This document shows positions 49,001 through 58,559 of a DNA stretch of 64,000 bases, in pieces (within the stretch, counting starts at the first letter, position 1; each line of letters starts with the position of its first letter). The notes under the pieces are model-generated. The model did not search any database, was not told the DNA's origin, and was given only the letters and a program-made list of their open reading frames with translations. Made by a program: the position numbers and the translations under genes. Source of the DNA: Linum tenue (lineage: Eukaryota > Streptophyta > Magnoliopsida > Malpighiales > Linaceae); NCBI GenBank assembly GCA_946122785.1, contig CAMGYJ010000004.1, positions 9,570,150-9,634,149 of the forward strand, read 5' to 3'.

Positions 49001-49452
49001 CACCTGTCCAGACACAAGAAGATCTGTGACAGGTTACTGTGTGTTCCTTGGCAACTCACTGATATCCTGGAAATCGAAGAAGCAGACAACAGTTTCACGT
49101 TCTTCATGTGAAGCAGAATATAGGGCATTGGCATACACTACATGTGAGGTTCAATGGCTTTTGTATTTGTTGCAGGATTTCAAGGTTGATCACAAAAAGG
49201 CAGTCTTACTGTTTTGTGACAATCAGTCAGCAATTTATATTGGAGAAAATGCAACCTTCCACGAAAGAACCAAGCACAAAGAGTTGGACTGTCATATTGT
49301 CCGAGAAAAGGTGCAATCAGATGTGATCAAGTTACTCCATGTGCGCTCAGATCATCAGTTAGCAGACACTCTCACCAAGGCATTGCCACCAGGTCCATTT
49401 ACAGAGCTTCTCTCCAAACTTGGTATCCAGAATCCTAGCCTACCAGCTTGTG
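46057..49452 (+). pseudogene. Copia pol (protease, integrase, RT, RNase H), broken
   Basis: Protease WILDTGATDHVI lies near 46240, and the GAG-pre-integrase motif LWHYRLGHIS near 46632. The integrase core has IHVDIWGP and IRSDQGLEF; a TAA at 46792-46794 and a frameshift near 47085 cut it. The frame resumes at 47124 (FGCLSYAST, FLGFTKGIKGYKLYD). A TAG at 48030-48032 sits where Trp is expected at the RT start. RT carries [20 protein letters not shown] and the catalytic YVDDLIV at about 48478, immediately followed by a 24-G run that shifts the frame. RNase H has YSDSDWATC, SRSSCEAEYRA and DNQSAIYI up to about 49440. Confidence 0.92.
48497..48520 (+). repeat. 24-base poly-G tract in the RT active-site region
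   Basis: An uninterrupted run of 24 G directly follows the YVDD codons and shifts the frame of RT. See findings. Confidence 0.98.
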
Positions 49453-49466
49453 GGGGGGGGGGGGGG
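49452..49466 (+). repeat. 15-base poly-G tract acting as polypurine tract
   Basis: Uninterrupted G run right before the 3' LTR, in the place of a polypurine tract. Confidence 0.9.
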
Positions 49467-49745
49467 TAACAGAAGAAGAGTTTTCTTCTTCGTCAAAACG
49501 AAGCAAACGACACCGTTGAAGAGAATGGAGCGCCGTGGAACACGTGGAACGCAGGGATTGGAGTTTTTAGTTTTACCGTTTCTAGCCGTTGTCTTATTCC
49601 GTTTTTACTGTTTTCCGAATTTATTGTGTAAAGGACACAGTTGTGTTTTTTCCTGTGTTCTGAGACTTCCAATATAAACAGAGGAAGAAGAGAGAAGCAA
49701 TTAAGTTTTTCGATTCATTGAAACCAAAACCCTAAATCTTCAATA
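49467..49745 (+). repeat. 3' LTR of the copia in the Pack-MULE
   Basis: 279 bp, starts TAACAGAAGAAGAG and ends CTTCAATA before the duplication CCGTG. Differences from the other LTR are mostly transitions. Confidence 0.95.
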
Positions 49746-50042
49746 CCGTGGATGCTCTGCCGCGATCTAAAAGTTGTTACCGGTGAGTGTTCAGCCTCTT
49801 CCCGCTCTCCTTACCCATATCTTCTTGTACGGTGAAGTTGGGACGCTGGCTGGCAGCAGCGGTATTGTTTTTCTTCAAATTTTGTCGATAGCGCAAGAAA
49901 GGCAGCACCTTAACTTTGTTAATTGATAAAGCACAGAGAGCAGGGGCGCAGAGGTCGGGGGCTGATGGCGACGGAAACGGGACAAGGGGAGACGAAAGGC
50001 GGCCTTTTTCCGGTCTCGGCATCTTGCCTCTGCCCGCCAAAG

Positions 50043-50310
50043 ATGATGGATTGCTCCGAATTGCCGGAAGACATAATAGAAAAGATAGTGAGACACCACT
50101 TGGACGGCTTCAGTGATGATGGATTGCTCCCAGTGCTCTCACTACTTCTCAACCTTCCACCATCATCCCAGCTTCACCAGCACTTCCAGAAAACTCCCCT
50201 CCTCTCTCACCTTACGAAGAGCTCTCCCCTGACATTGCTCCCTTGCTGCCCACTCCCGGTGGCGAGCTGCCGTCGCCGTCGGTGGCTTCCATTCACACCA
50301 TTCTTAATTT
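50043..50310 (+). pseudogene. Captured host fragments: F-box-like start and Pro-rich piece
   Basis: ATG 50043 opens MMDCSELPEDIIEKIVRHHL, which resembles the first helix of an F-box. The F-box cannot be completed, because the frame drifts into low complexity. In another frame 50148-50300 reads PENSPPLSPYEELSPDIAPL, then TPGGELPSPSVASIHT, like a Pro/Ser-rich cell-wall or arabinogalactan-type protein. Both lie between the copia and the right inverted repeat. Confidence 0.4.
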
Positions 50311-50594
50311 TAATAATTTATATTTTTTTAATATTTAGAAATGAGGTGGAAATTTTAAAAAAATAAATTTTATTTATTTAATTATTTTTGATTGCCACAT
50401 CACACATTTAACGGTCAACTTTTAGAGTTGACTGCCACAAAAGCAAAAGTTAAAGGAATTGGACGGAGAGTGACCAACCTTGAACGGTTTCAGTAAACTG
50501 AAGTACCACCAATGGATTTAAATATTTCGAGTGACCAAACTCGAACATTTTTGTAATCTCAGTGACCAACCATGCAATTAACCCCAAATATGGT

Positions 50595-51994
50595 GAAGCG
50601 CCAAACACATTTTTTTTCTTCGCAAAGTTAGTTGTAATAAATTCAGTAATACAGAGAAAATAAAAAGAGCGCGGGAGTCGACCAATAGTCGAACTCACGA
50701 TGAGAGGGCCTTTTATGCCACATGATGGGCAGCCCTATTGAGTCGGCGGAGAACAAAACAGTAAGAAAACCAACTAAAGAGAAAAGCCAAGCTCTGAGCA
50801 TCCTGCAAGATAGTTCCATCCCGATCATGACCCAAGTGACCTGTCCGAGGAAGTCTCTCCGATATCGGGAGCTCTTCTGCGTGCTCCTACAAAAAAAAAA
50901 AAAAAACAAACACACAAGCGTCCCCGCTGTAGGACAACTAAGCTCCACCAAATGGACTTAAACAAGCCATTAAGCCTTAATCGGATACTCCGAATCCAAA
51001 ACTATGTCAAGCTAATTTTTTTTAAGTATAGTTAAAGAAAAGCAATAAAATAAAATAGACAAAATTGAAGGAACCATCATAATCAATTTTAGGAAAATGA
51101 GCGGAAACTTTTGAACTAGCAAAAGGCGGATTTTTCGTATAATTAAAGGCCATTAAAAGGATTGGAAAATTTAACAACTGTACTGAGAAATTAATAACTT
51201 CCTAGAAACTAAACCATCAAATCTAATTAAATACTAAATTAAGAAACCACGAAAACCTTTCAACTTCCCTAAACTAAGAAAAATACTAAACGACAAAAAA
51301 GTAAGTACTATTACCAAACAAAAGTAAATGCTAAATTAATAAAAAAACAACAGTAACTTAAATCTTTTAACTTCCCTGAACCAATACACAGCTGAGCCGC
51401 CGCCGGTGACTCCGAAGTCTAACCAAGCCTGCGACTTGTCGGCGGCAACAACCATGGACGAGCTCCTGTTCTTGTCGCCAACGAGATGTCACGCTTGGAC
51501 ACGAAATCTTCCGTCATAGACATGTATTTACGATGGCCCCAACGTCACGGCCAGTCAGAAACTCCAATCGGAGAGAGAGATAAGTGCAGAAATGCAATCT
51601 CGTCTCCACCATCAATGGAACTGGCTCCGTCCACAAGATCGTCTTGTCCGGCAGACCACTCGTCTCCCTCTTCACCCTTCACGGAACCACCACCAAACTC
51701 TTCAGATGAGGTGGCGGAGCCGATCGGGCTTATTATCCTTCGCCAGACAATTCGCACAACCATTCTGCTCTGCTTTGGGGGTTTTCCTTCCATGAACCCC
51801 GAAACACAACCTTTTTCAATCTTCACCATCCCTCGCTGGATTTCTTACCCCCGAGAAAATCCCTGGCTTTCTCTTCTCCTGCCTGCCCCATTGGTCGAGA
51901 GGCAGTGCCACCGCCGCGCTGCAGTGAATTGTGAATCGTCATGGTCAGTTTCTCTCTGTTAGGTTTCCGATTCACACATTTTCTATTTGGTTTT
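50595..51994. other. Intergenic DNA with a poly(A)-tailed repeat and a GC-rich patch
   Basis: At about 50665-50905 a moderately GC-rich block ends in a 17-A run and could be a SINE or other retroposed copy. At 51385-51960 a GC-rich stretch has open frames on both strands (plus 51486-51962, minus 51829-51545) without recognisable domains. It may be a gene fragment. Confidence 0.4.
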
Positions 51995-52333
51995 GTGAAA
52001 ATTAGGTTAAATTACACGTCACTCAAATTATACAAATCTTTCATGTTTGTCACCCGAATTATTTTTCTTTCTTATTCGTCATTGACTTTACGAATCGTTT
52101 CACCGTTAGTCATCGGCCGTTACACTCCGTTAAATTTATTCTACGTGGCAATCAACTATTAAGTTTGACCGTTAACTTGATGACGTGTGAATAAAAAAGA
52201 AAATAAAAAAATAAATTTATTTTCCATCTCATATACTTTATCTATGGACTTTTCATATTAATTATTTAATAAAAATAATTAAATTACAAAAATTAATTTT
52301 CACCCGCACTACACTCTCTCTCTCTCTCTCTTA

Positions 52334-53439
52334 TAGGGATTTTCAAACGGTGTAATTATCGTGGTAACCATGTTAACCGGCACTATTTGGATAATTTGGT
52401 TTGGTTAATTTGGATAATTGGTTTGGTTAAAGTTTTTAGTTTGTTTGGTTTGTGTGGTTTGGTTTGGTTTCAGACACTCCTAACCAGTCAAACCAAATTA
52501 ACCAGTTAAGTAATTAGTCATATATCTAATATATTATATACACATACTTAATACTTTGCATAACCACTCAAGAATTAAATGTTCACCCCTTTTAGACTCA
52601 TAAAATATAAAGCTCAATATTGCTCTCCTACAGTGTATATTTGTATATGTAAAGTGTAGACAACAACATATAGACGCCTAATTTAGATAAATCTTAAATC
52701 TCATACAATATGATGGATGAAAACTTGAAAGGAAGCTCCTTACCAGCCTATGATAAATGATAATTGTTAAGAGACTAAGTCAATTCACACAAACACAACA
52801 ATTCATTAACCAATACCATTGTCATAAAATTTTGTTAGGTGAATACTTCTATACTAATCGTAAGATAATTGTCGGTCGTTTGGATGGATCAATCTAGAAA
52901 TGAGTCAATTTGATCAATTGTCTCGTTTTATAAACAAGGCAGTTAAAATGAGTCAATTCGAATTACCTGCCCTCACCCCAGGTAATTGAAATTGACTCAA
53001 AACGGATCAATTCAAAATACCTCAGGCAGATTGATCCATCCAATTTTTTTGCTGGCAAACGAGGCAATTTGGTACAATTGTCTCAAAACGAGACAATTGT
53101 GTCAAATTGATCCGTTACAATTCCTCATCCAAACGACCCCTAGTTGCATGTATTTTTGTTAAGGGTCAACTATAACTATGTGTTGATTGTTATGTTTTAT
53201 TCATTATATAAATTGCGAATTGATACATTAACCAGAAAATTTTCTCTTTTAATGATATAATGTGATTTTATATTGGTTAATCTGGTTAACCAATTAACTA
53301 AACCGATTAATCTTTAGTTTCGTTAATTTGGTTGTTGTATTAGTTTAGACGGTTTGGTTATGATATTGTATTCCATGGTTAATGGTATTTAGGCTTATTT
53401 GGTTTGGTTATAATCATGGTAACCATTTGAACACCCCTA
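52334..53439. mobile_element. hAT-like element nested in the MULE
   Basis: The left end TAGGGATTTTCAAACGGT and the complement of the right end TAGGGGTGTTCAAATGGT form an inverted repeat. Subterminal GGTTTGGTT motifs are abundant on both sides. The flanks CTCTCTTA and CTCTCGGA agree at 6 of 8 bases. It is 1106 bp and has no coding. Confidence 0.7.
52872..53142. mobile_element. MITE nested in the hAT-like element
   Basis: GGTCGTTTGGATGGATCAAT on the left pairs with ATTCCTCATCCAAACGACC on the right as terminal inverted repeats. The interior repeats AATTGACTCA and CAATTGTCTC motifs in both orientations. This is the third level of nesting here. Confidence 0.65.
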
Positions 53440-53470
53440 CTCTCGGACAGACTGAAACAGATCTCCGACA

Positions 53471-54056
53471 TTGACTCGATCATTGAGAAAGAAGAGCCAC
53501 GCTGGAGATCGCACTATACTCTCCGCTCCAACAACTTCTGTCGCCGCCGTCATCGGCGTCACGTACACCTCTCCTCTTACCTCGCAGCCATCCTCCTCAC
53601 CCGACGGCAACTCCTCGCTGCCGACTCCTCCACTGTCGCATCTCAAAGCCATCGCCTCCGCCGTCTGCGATGTCTGATTCCGCGCCGTCGGTCTCCTTCA
53701 GTCGGATCCCAATCTCATCAGAGCCTTCTCTTTCACCAACACCTCCCTTCCAGCATCAGGTTAATTAGCTGAGTTATCAGGGGGTTCGAGAACCAACAAC
53801 ATCAGCTCGCTTCTCGACGGGTCGACAAATCGGGAGCACTGGTTCTTCGACGAGCTCAATTCCTGTCAGTCACTAGAGCGGGGAAGTTCCCAGGCGTCTT
53901 CCATCGTCTCCGGGATGCCCGATTACTTCTTTGGGTTGGAGAATCATGACGAGAATCAACCGCGAGGAGAGCAAGGTAAACTGGGGAAGAAGAATTGGAG
54001 ATTTGTTTTGCAGGGATGGTGGTGGAGGGTCGGCGGAAGGGTCGGAAGAGGGGACT
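53471..54056 (+). pseudogene. Captured host-like coding stretch, unidentified
   Basis: A single frame runs from ATG 53471 to a TAA at 54054-54056 and is cut by in-frame stops at 53675-53677 and 53762-53764. It reads TSVAAVIGVTYTSPLT, SDPNLIRAFSFTNTSLPAS, STNREHWFFDELNSCQSLER and SSIVSGMPDYFFGLENHDEN. Composition and continuity across the stops suggest a once-functional exon taken from a host gene. I do not recognise the family. Confidence 0.5.
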
Positions 54057-54453
54057 AATTCCAATGTTTTGGGAATTGCAGGGGATGGCTGGGGTCTTGT
54101 GGAGGTTCCGCATAAGGGTGTAAAGAGGGGAATTGAAGAAGGATGAGATGGTAAGTGGATTTTGTAATTTAATTATTTTTATTAAATAATTAATGTGAAA
54201 AGTCTTTAGATAAAGTATGTGTGATAATTAGGTGGAAAACAATTTTTTTTATTTCCATGTCATCAAGTTAACGGTCAAACTTAATAGTTGACTGTCACGT
54301 AGGACAAATTTAACGGAGTGTAACGATCGGTGACTAACAGTGAAACGATTCGTAAAGTTAGTGGCGACTAAGAAACAAACGTAATTCAGATGGTAAACGT
54401 GAAAGATTTGTATAATTTGAGTGACTAAACGTGTAGTTTAGTCGTGAAAATTA

Positions 54454-56414
54454 GGATGCTAAAGACATTTTGTGTTCATATGGGCTAAATGTTTTTTCGA
54501 CAGTAACATATGGGCTAAATGGGTGAACTATACTAAACCTTGTTTTTTTAAATGATCATACTAAACCTAGTTAGGGTTTTAGGGAAATCCCAACTAGCCT
54601 AGTATTTAAAGAAACAAAGAGGTTGTGAACCTCAATAACAAAGACCGAAATCACTCATATTGTCCCCATAGGGAATACATGAGTTTCCGTAAGATGAGCT
54701 TAGAAAGTTAGGTTGATGAATGTCACAAAGTCTCTCACATCTTGCTCAAGAGTATGTCTAGTTACAGATCGTCACTCTAAATTCTACCGACATGAATCTG
54801 TGTATTTTTTTCGAAATTTTTATGGTCTGACAAAATAAATTCCTGAGAAATTATATATACTTAAACTAGTTCATACATATCAACTTACATAAATACTAAA
54901 CTAAATATATTCAGATCGAGAGCATATATTTTATGCACACAACAAACTTCTTCAATATTTTATTCAAGAGTCCAAACAGGGAAGATGTTTTTTTGCACGA
55001 AGAATAATTTAACGTACAATTCCTCATAAAAATTCCCCATGATTTCCTTCTTCACAAGTCCAAAATGATCTTTACCATCTAGCTAGGCAAATGACACATC
55101 ACCTATCCTTGCTCATTGTATATATCTTCAACCTTGATCGCCCTGATGTTCTGGGTTTGAATGTGTTTAAAACTCGAGTATATAAAGTCAACTGTCACAC
55201 CCTATGAGCAGCCCAGATATCTCCACATAGATAGTAGCGGCTCCTCATGACCTGGGCAACCATGAAATCAAGCGACATCACCAATCTCCAGCATATTGAG
55301 GGAACATTATTGTGGTATTGGTTAAACTCACATATGATAAACCTGTATGACCCACGGAATCTCGATCGAGTTGCAAATTGTATTAACCCCCCACATGCCA
55401 CACTAGCCACATGCTTATTTCAGTACTATCTCTTTATGGAAACTTGAAGGACATGTAATATGGTCGATCTCTCCTTGTAGAGGGGAGAAACACATAAGTG
55501 AATGGTAGATGTGCAAAATCTTTTGGGAAGTCAGCAATTGTCACTTTGAGAGTTAAGAGAGGACGATCTCCCTTGGGAGTGAAGAACTACAATTGAACGT
55601 GGTAGATGTGCAACCCTTGGAAAGTCACAATTGTCACACGCTATAACTCAAGATACACTGAGGTACTAACGATGTATGGGGGCACAATCGCACATTCCTT
55701 TTGTTATGATTTGAATGCCAAAACGAGGTTGTGATGGGTCAATAAGGTGGTCTGAGTTTTGGGTCAACGCAGTCGAGTAGTACGAGTTCAAGAATTGTCT
55801 GATTCGGATTAGTTGTGACTTGATTTGCATGCATGTTTCAGTTATCGTCGTTACAACTTTTTGAATCGACTTGATTGCATGCAACCGATAAGGCGTTACT
55901 TATCAAGACACACCTTGAAATCGAAGTGATCAACCATAGTTGGTTGAATTACATGATCCTTATGGAAAATTTTGAAGGGCTTGAAACACATCAATAATAT
56001 ATACAACTTTTAGCAATGGAATTGGAGGGACTGATAATGTTCTAAACAAAATAACCTGAAATGACATTAGTTAATTAATTAGCATGCACCAACCACCTTC
56101 GAAATATCACTTTGAAAACTAAAAATTCCATAATGAATCATCAAAATTTCATTTGCCTATAAATCATTAAATTGGCACAAAGCCCTCCTTCGTAGTTCGT
56201 ACCCTTCATCACACAACCAGCAGAGCAGTGTCCCAAAAACAAATTAACAACAACAGCACTTCCCATACAAAATGGGAAAACGAGTGTAACAACACAAACA
56301 AACAAACCCAACAAAAAAGAGGGGGAAAAACACCATAGCTAGTTTTTTTCTTCTTCCAGCTCTTTGGTACAAAAATGGAGCATTTCTACCTCAGCCTCCT
56401 CCTCCTCTTCGTAT
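54454..56414. other. Intergenic DNA, no gene seen
   Basis: AT-rich. At 55470-55640 an imperfect direct repeat (GTAGATGTGCAA...GGAAGTCA...AATTGTCAC) occurs twice. 55190-55440 is GC-richer with open frames on both strands but no domain. Confidence 0.4.
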
Positions 56415-56419
56415 CATTC

Positions 56420-57073
56420 TGTGAAATGAGGACTCAGCTCTGCCAACCAAAACGACGCCGCTGGAGAATAGCTCTGCCAACCAAAACGACGCGCTGGAGA
56501 AAACCTCAAACGACGTCGGCAAACGATAACGCAGATATCTATCGGCCTGGAGCTTCGTGGTCAGCCTTATCCTCCATCTTCTTCCTCAAACACTCAAAAG
56601 CAGCAGAGCCACTTTCTCCAAGCACCAAGATCACCTACAACCTTGTGCTTGTCAAAAGCATGGCTACTTCAACGTTCTCCCTCAACGGTCCTAAATCTCC
56701 CTGCCTATTTAAAGACTTCCTCACATCAAGAGAAAGGCAACGGTTGCAGCTTGATTTGTAGATCTATCGAGTTGTCTAGGGTTCGGGTATTTTTGAACTT
56801 CTTCAGTCTCCTCATCTATAGGGAATGATTCTGGGTAGATAGGAGTGGGAAGATTGTTCATCTCTTGGGTCAATCAGATCGAAATCTTCGATCTGATTTT
56901 TTCTTTCCTTCCTTCAGTTTTATTTCGACTGTATTTTCCCTTTAAAAAGCGATCATAATGATCGCAGAATAGCTTCAGTTTATTAATCAAATCAGTCCTC
57001 TTTAGTCCTTTCTTTGCATTCCTCTCTAAAAAGCCAAAACCTAAATAGAATCTCCACCCAGACTAGAATCTCA
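56420..57073 (+). repeat. 5' LTR of the SIRE-like element
   Basis: TG...CA ends (TGTGAAATGAGG to AGAATCTCA). A TATTTAAA element lies at 56706-56713. It carries a 12-bp-stem hairpin at 56872-56898 followed by a T run, and a palindrome GCGATCATAATGATCGC at 56949-56965. An ORF that starts upstream at 56375 and reads through into the LTR is incidental. Confidence 0.95.
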
Positions 57074-57125
57074 ATTGGTATCAGAGCCGGTTCCTTGTTT
57101 ACTGGATTAACGTTCTCAAGGTGTC

Positions 57126-58559
57126 ATGGCTGGGTCTTCATCCTCCGCTGGGTATTCAGGGAACACAAATCCTCCTTGGTTCGATGGGTCAGATTATACA
57201 GTCTGGAAGAAAAGAATGCGACTGTATCTTCGAGGTGTTGACAGTGATCTCTGGAAGATCGTACGAGAAGGGCCTGTTGAAATGAATGAAGACGATGAGG
57301 CGAGCTGGAATGATGAACAAAAGTCTTCTGCTCAACTTGATTCGAGAGCAATGCACATCCTCTTCTCGGCACTCAGTCCAGACGAACGAAGCCAGGTTGC
57401 TAGATGCGAATCAGCCAAAGAAATTTGGGAAGCACTACAAGTCACTCACGAAGGTACGTCAAAGGTAAGGGAAACTCGAATTGATGTCTTACTAAATGAA
57501 TATGAAAGTTTTGAAATGTTTTCGGGTGAACCTATCTCTGAAATGTATAAACGATTCAATGATCTCATTAATAGAATGAAAGGATTAGGAAGACAGTTCT
57601 CAAGTAAAGAACTAGTTAGGAAAATACTTAGATCTCTACCTCGTGAATGGATGCCTAAACGAACTGCAATAGAAGAAGCTCGTGATTTAACAACTTTGTC
57701 AGTTGAAAAACTCATTGGATCTCTTTTGAGTCATGAAGAAGTTATCAATCAAATGAATAAAGATGATAATAGAAGACGTAAGAACATTGCTTTTAAATCT
57801 AAAGATCAAGACTATTACTTTGATTCTGATGATGAATTAGATGATGATTTTGAAAATGAACTTGCGCATCTTGGAAAACGCTTTCACAAAATGATGAAGT
57901 TTAAAAGAGACCTTAAATTAAAGAGAGCCAATTATGGATCTACAAGTAATTCTATTAATAAAAGAGATGCTGTTAACATGGTTCCTACCGAAAGATCTTC
58001 TAGTTCATCTAAAAATCCTTCTTACCTTGAAAAGTTTAATCAGGAAAACAAAGAAGAAAAACCTGTAAATGAGTCTACTATCTGCTATAAATGTGGAAAA
58101 ACTGGACACATAAGATCAAAATGTCCATTTAAACTTAAATCAAGAGAAAAAGCTCTGGCTGCTTCATGGAGCGATCTAAGTTCAGATTGTTCTGATTCAA
58201 ATTGTGATCTAGCCTATATGGCTTTCACTTCAAACCAGTCTGGTGCAGATAATGAGGAAACCAGCTTTGGTCATCAGGTAATTTCTGATTCTTTCTCTGA
58301 TTTAGATGATGAACCTAGAACAAATTCAGATTTCATGCATGCTTTATCAAACTTACAAAAAGAATATTATCTTCTTAAAAGCAAGTACTGCCTAATTATG
58401 ACTGAACTACAACAGAAAAATAAGGAAATAGACAAGCTGAATCATTCTATTTCATGTCAAAATGAGGTGCAAACCTCTCTTAATAATAGAATTGTGATCC
58501 TTATTGATGAGAATGAAAATCTAAAGTCAAAACTTGCTTCACATAATCTACATCTTTAA
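57126..58559 (+). CDS. gag of the SIRE-like element, 477 aa
   Basis: The start MAGSSSSAGYSG precedes NPPWFDGSDYTVWKKRMRLY, the usual copia gag opening. A UBN2-type helical region follows (KEIWEALQVTHEGTSKVRET), then an acidic patch (SDDELDDDFENEL) and the CCHC zinc knuckle CYKCGKTGHIRSKC (about residues 320-333). The TAA at 58557-58559 ends it. The same frame continues past this stop with a second, altered zinc knuckle (CHFCKKTEHLEYFC), so this stop probably cuts an originally longer gag-pol protein. Confidence 0.9.
   Translation: MAGSSSSAGYSGNTNPPWFDGSDYTVWKKRMRLYLRGVDSDLWKIVREGPVEMNEDDEASWNDEQKSSAQLDSRAMHILFSALSPDERSQVARCESAKEIWEALQVTHEGTSKVRETRIDVLLNEYESFEMFSGEPISEMYKRFNDLINRMKGLGRQFSSKELVRKILRSLPREWMPKRTAIEEARDLTTLSVEKLIGSLLSHEEVINQMNKDDNRRRKNIAFKSKDQDYYFDSDDELDDDFENELAHLGKRFHKMMKFKRDLKLKRANYGSTSNSINKRDAVNMVPTERSSSSSKNPSYLEKFNQENKEEKPVNESTICYKCGKTGHIRSKCPFKLKSREKALAASWSDLSSDCSDSNCDLAYMAFTSNQSGADNEETSFGHQVISDSFSDLDDEPRTNSDFMHALSNLQKEYYLLKSKYCLIMTELQQKNKEIDKLNHSISCQNEVQTSLNNRIVILIDENENLKSKLASHNLHL

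Larger units (their letters stand above)
44590..49745 (+). mobile_element. Ty1/copia retrotransposon with 5-bp duplication, coding decayed
   Basis: LTRs of 279 bp each lie at both ends, and CCGTG flanks both sides (44585-44589 and 49746-49750). The primer site TGGTATCAGAGCC starts right after LTR 1, at 44869. The polypurine tract is a 15-G run before LTR 2. The LTRs differ at about nine positions by eye (about 3%). The gag-pol order is copia-type. It lies inside the Pack-MULE and is therefore younger. Confidence 0.95.
44029..50584. mobile_element. Pack-MULE-like element with long terminal inverted repeats, split by a copia
   Basis: About 260-bp inverted repeats occupy 44029-44290 and 50312-50584, starting GGGTTAATTGCATGGTTGAT and containing GGTACTTCAGTTTACTGAAA on both arms. 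Imperfect 10-bp flanks CTAATACGGT (44019-44028) and CAAATATGGT (50585-50594) agree at 8 positions, fitting MULE target duplication. Once the inserted copia (44590-49745) is set aside, the interior is about 850 bp of GC-richer, host-like coding pieces. It has no transposase. Confidence 0.8.
52005..54443. mobile_element. MULE with long terminal inverted repeats and perfect 10-bp duplication
   Basis: Inverted repeats of about 290 bp (52005-52300 and about 54150-54443) share CACTCAAATTATACAAATCT and CCGTTACACTCCGTTAAATT type sequence. The 10-bp GTGAAAATTA lies at both flanks, 51995-52004 and 54444-54453. The interior has a nested hAT-like element and a host-like coding stretch. There is no transposase. 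Confidence 0.92.

Noticed and set aside
56375..56761. 128-codon ORF at the SIRE-like 5' LTR
   Set aside because: It spans the insertion border, and the LTR part recurs in the 3' LTR; not a gene.
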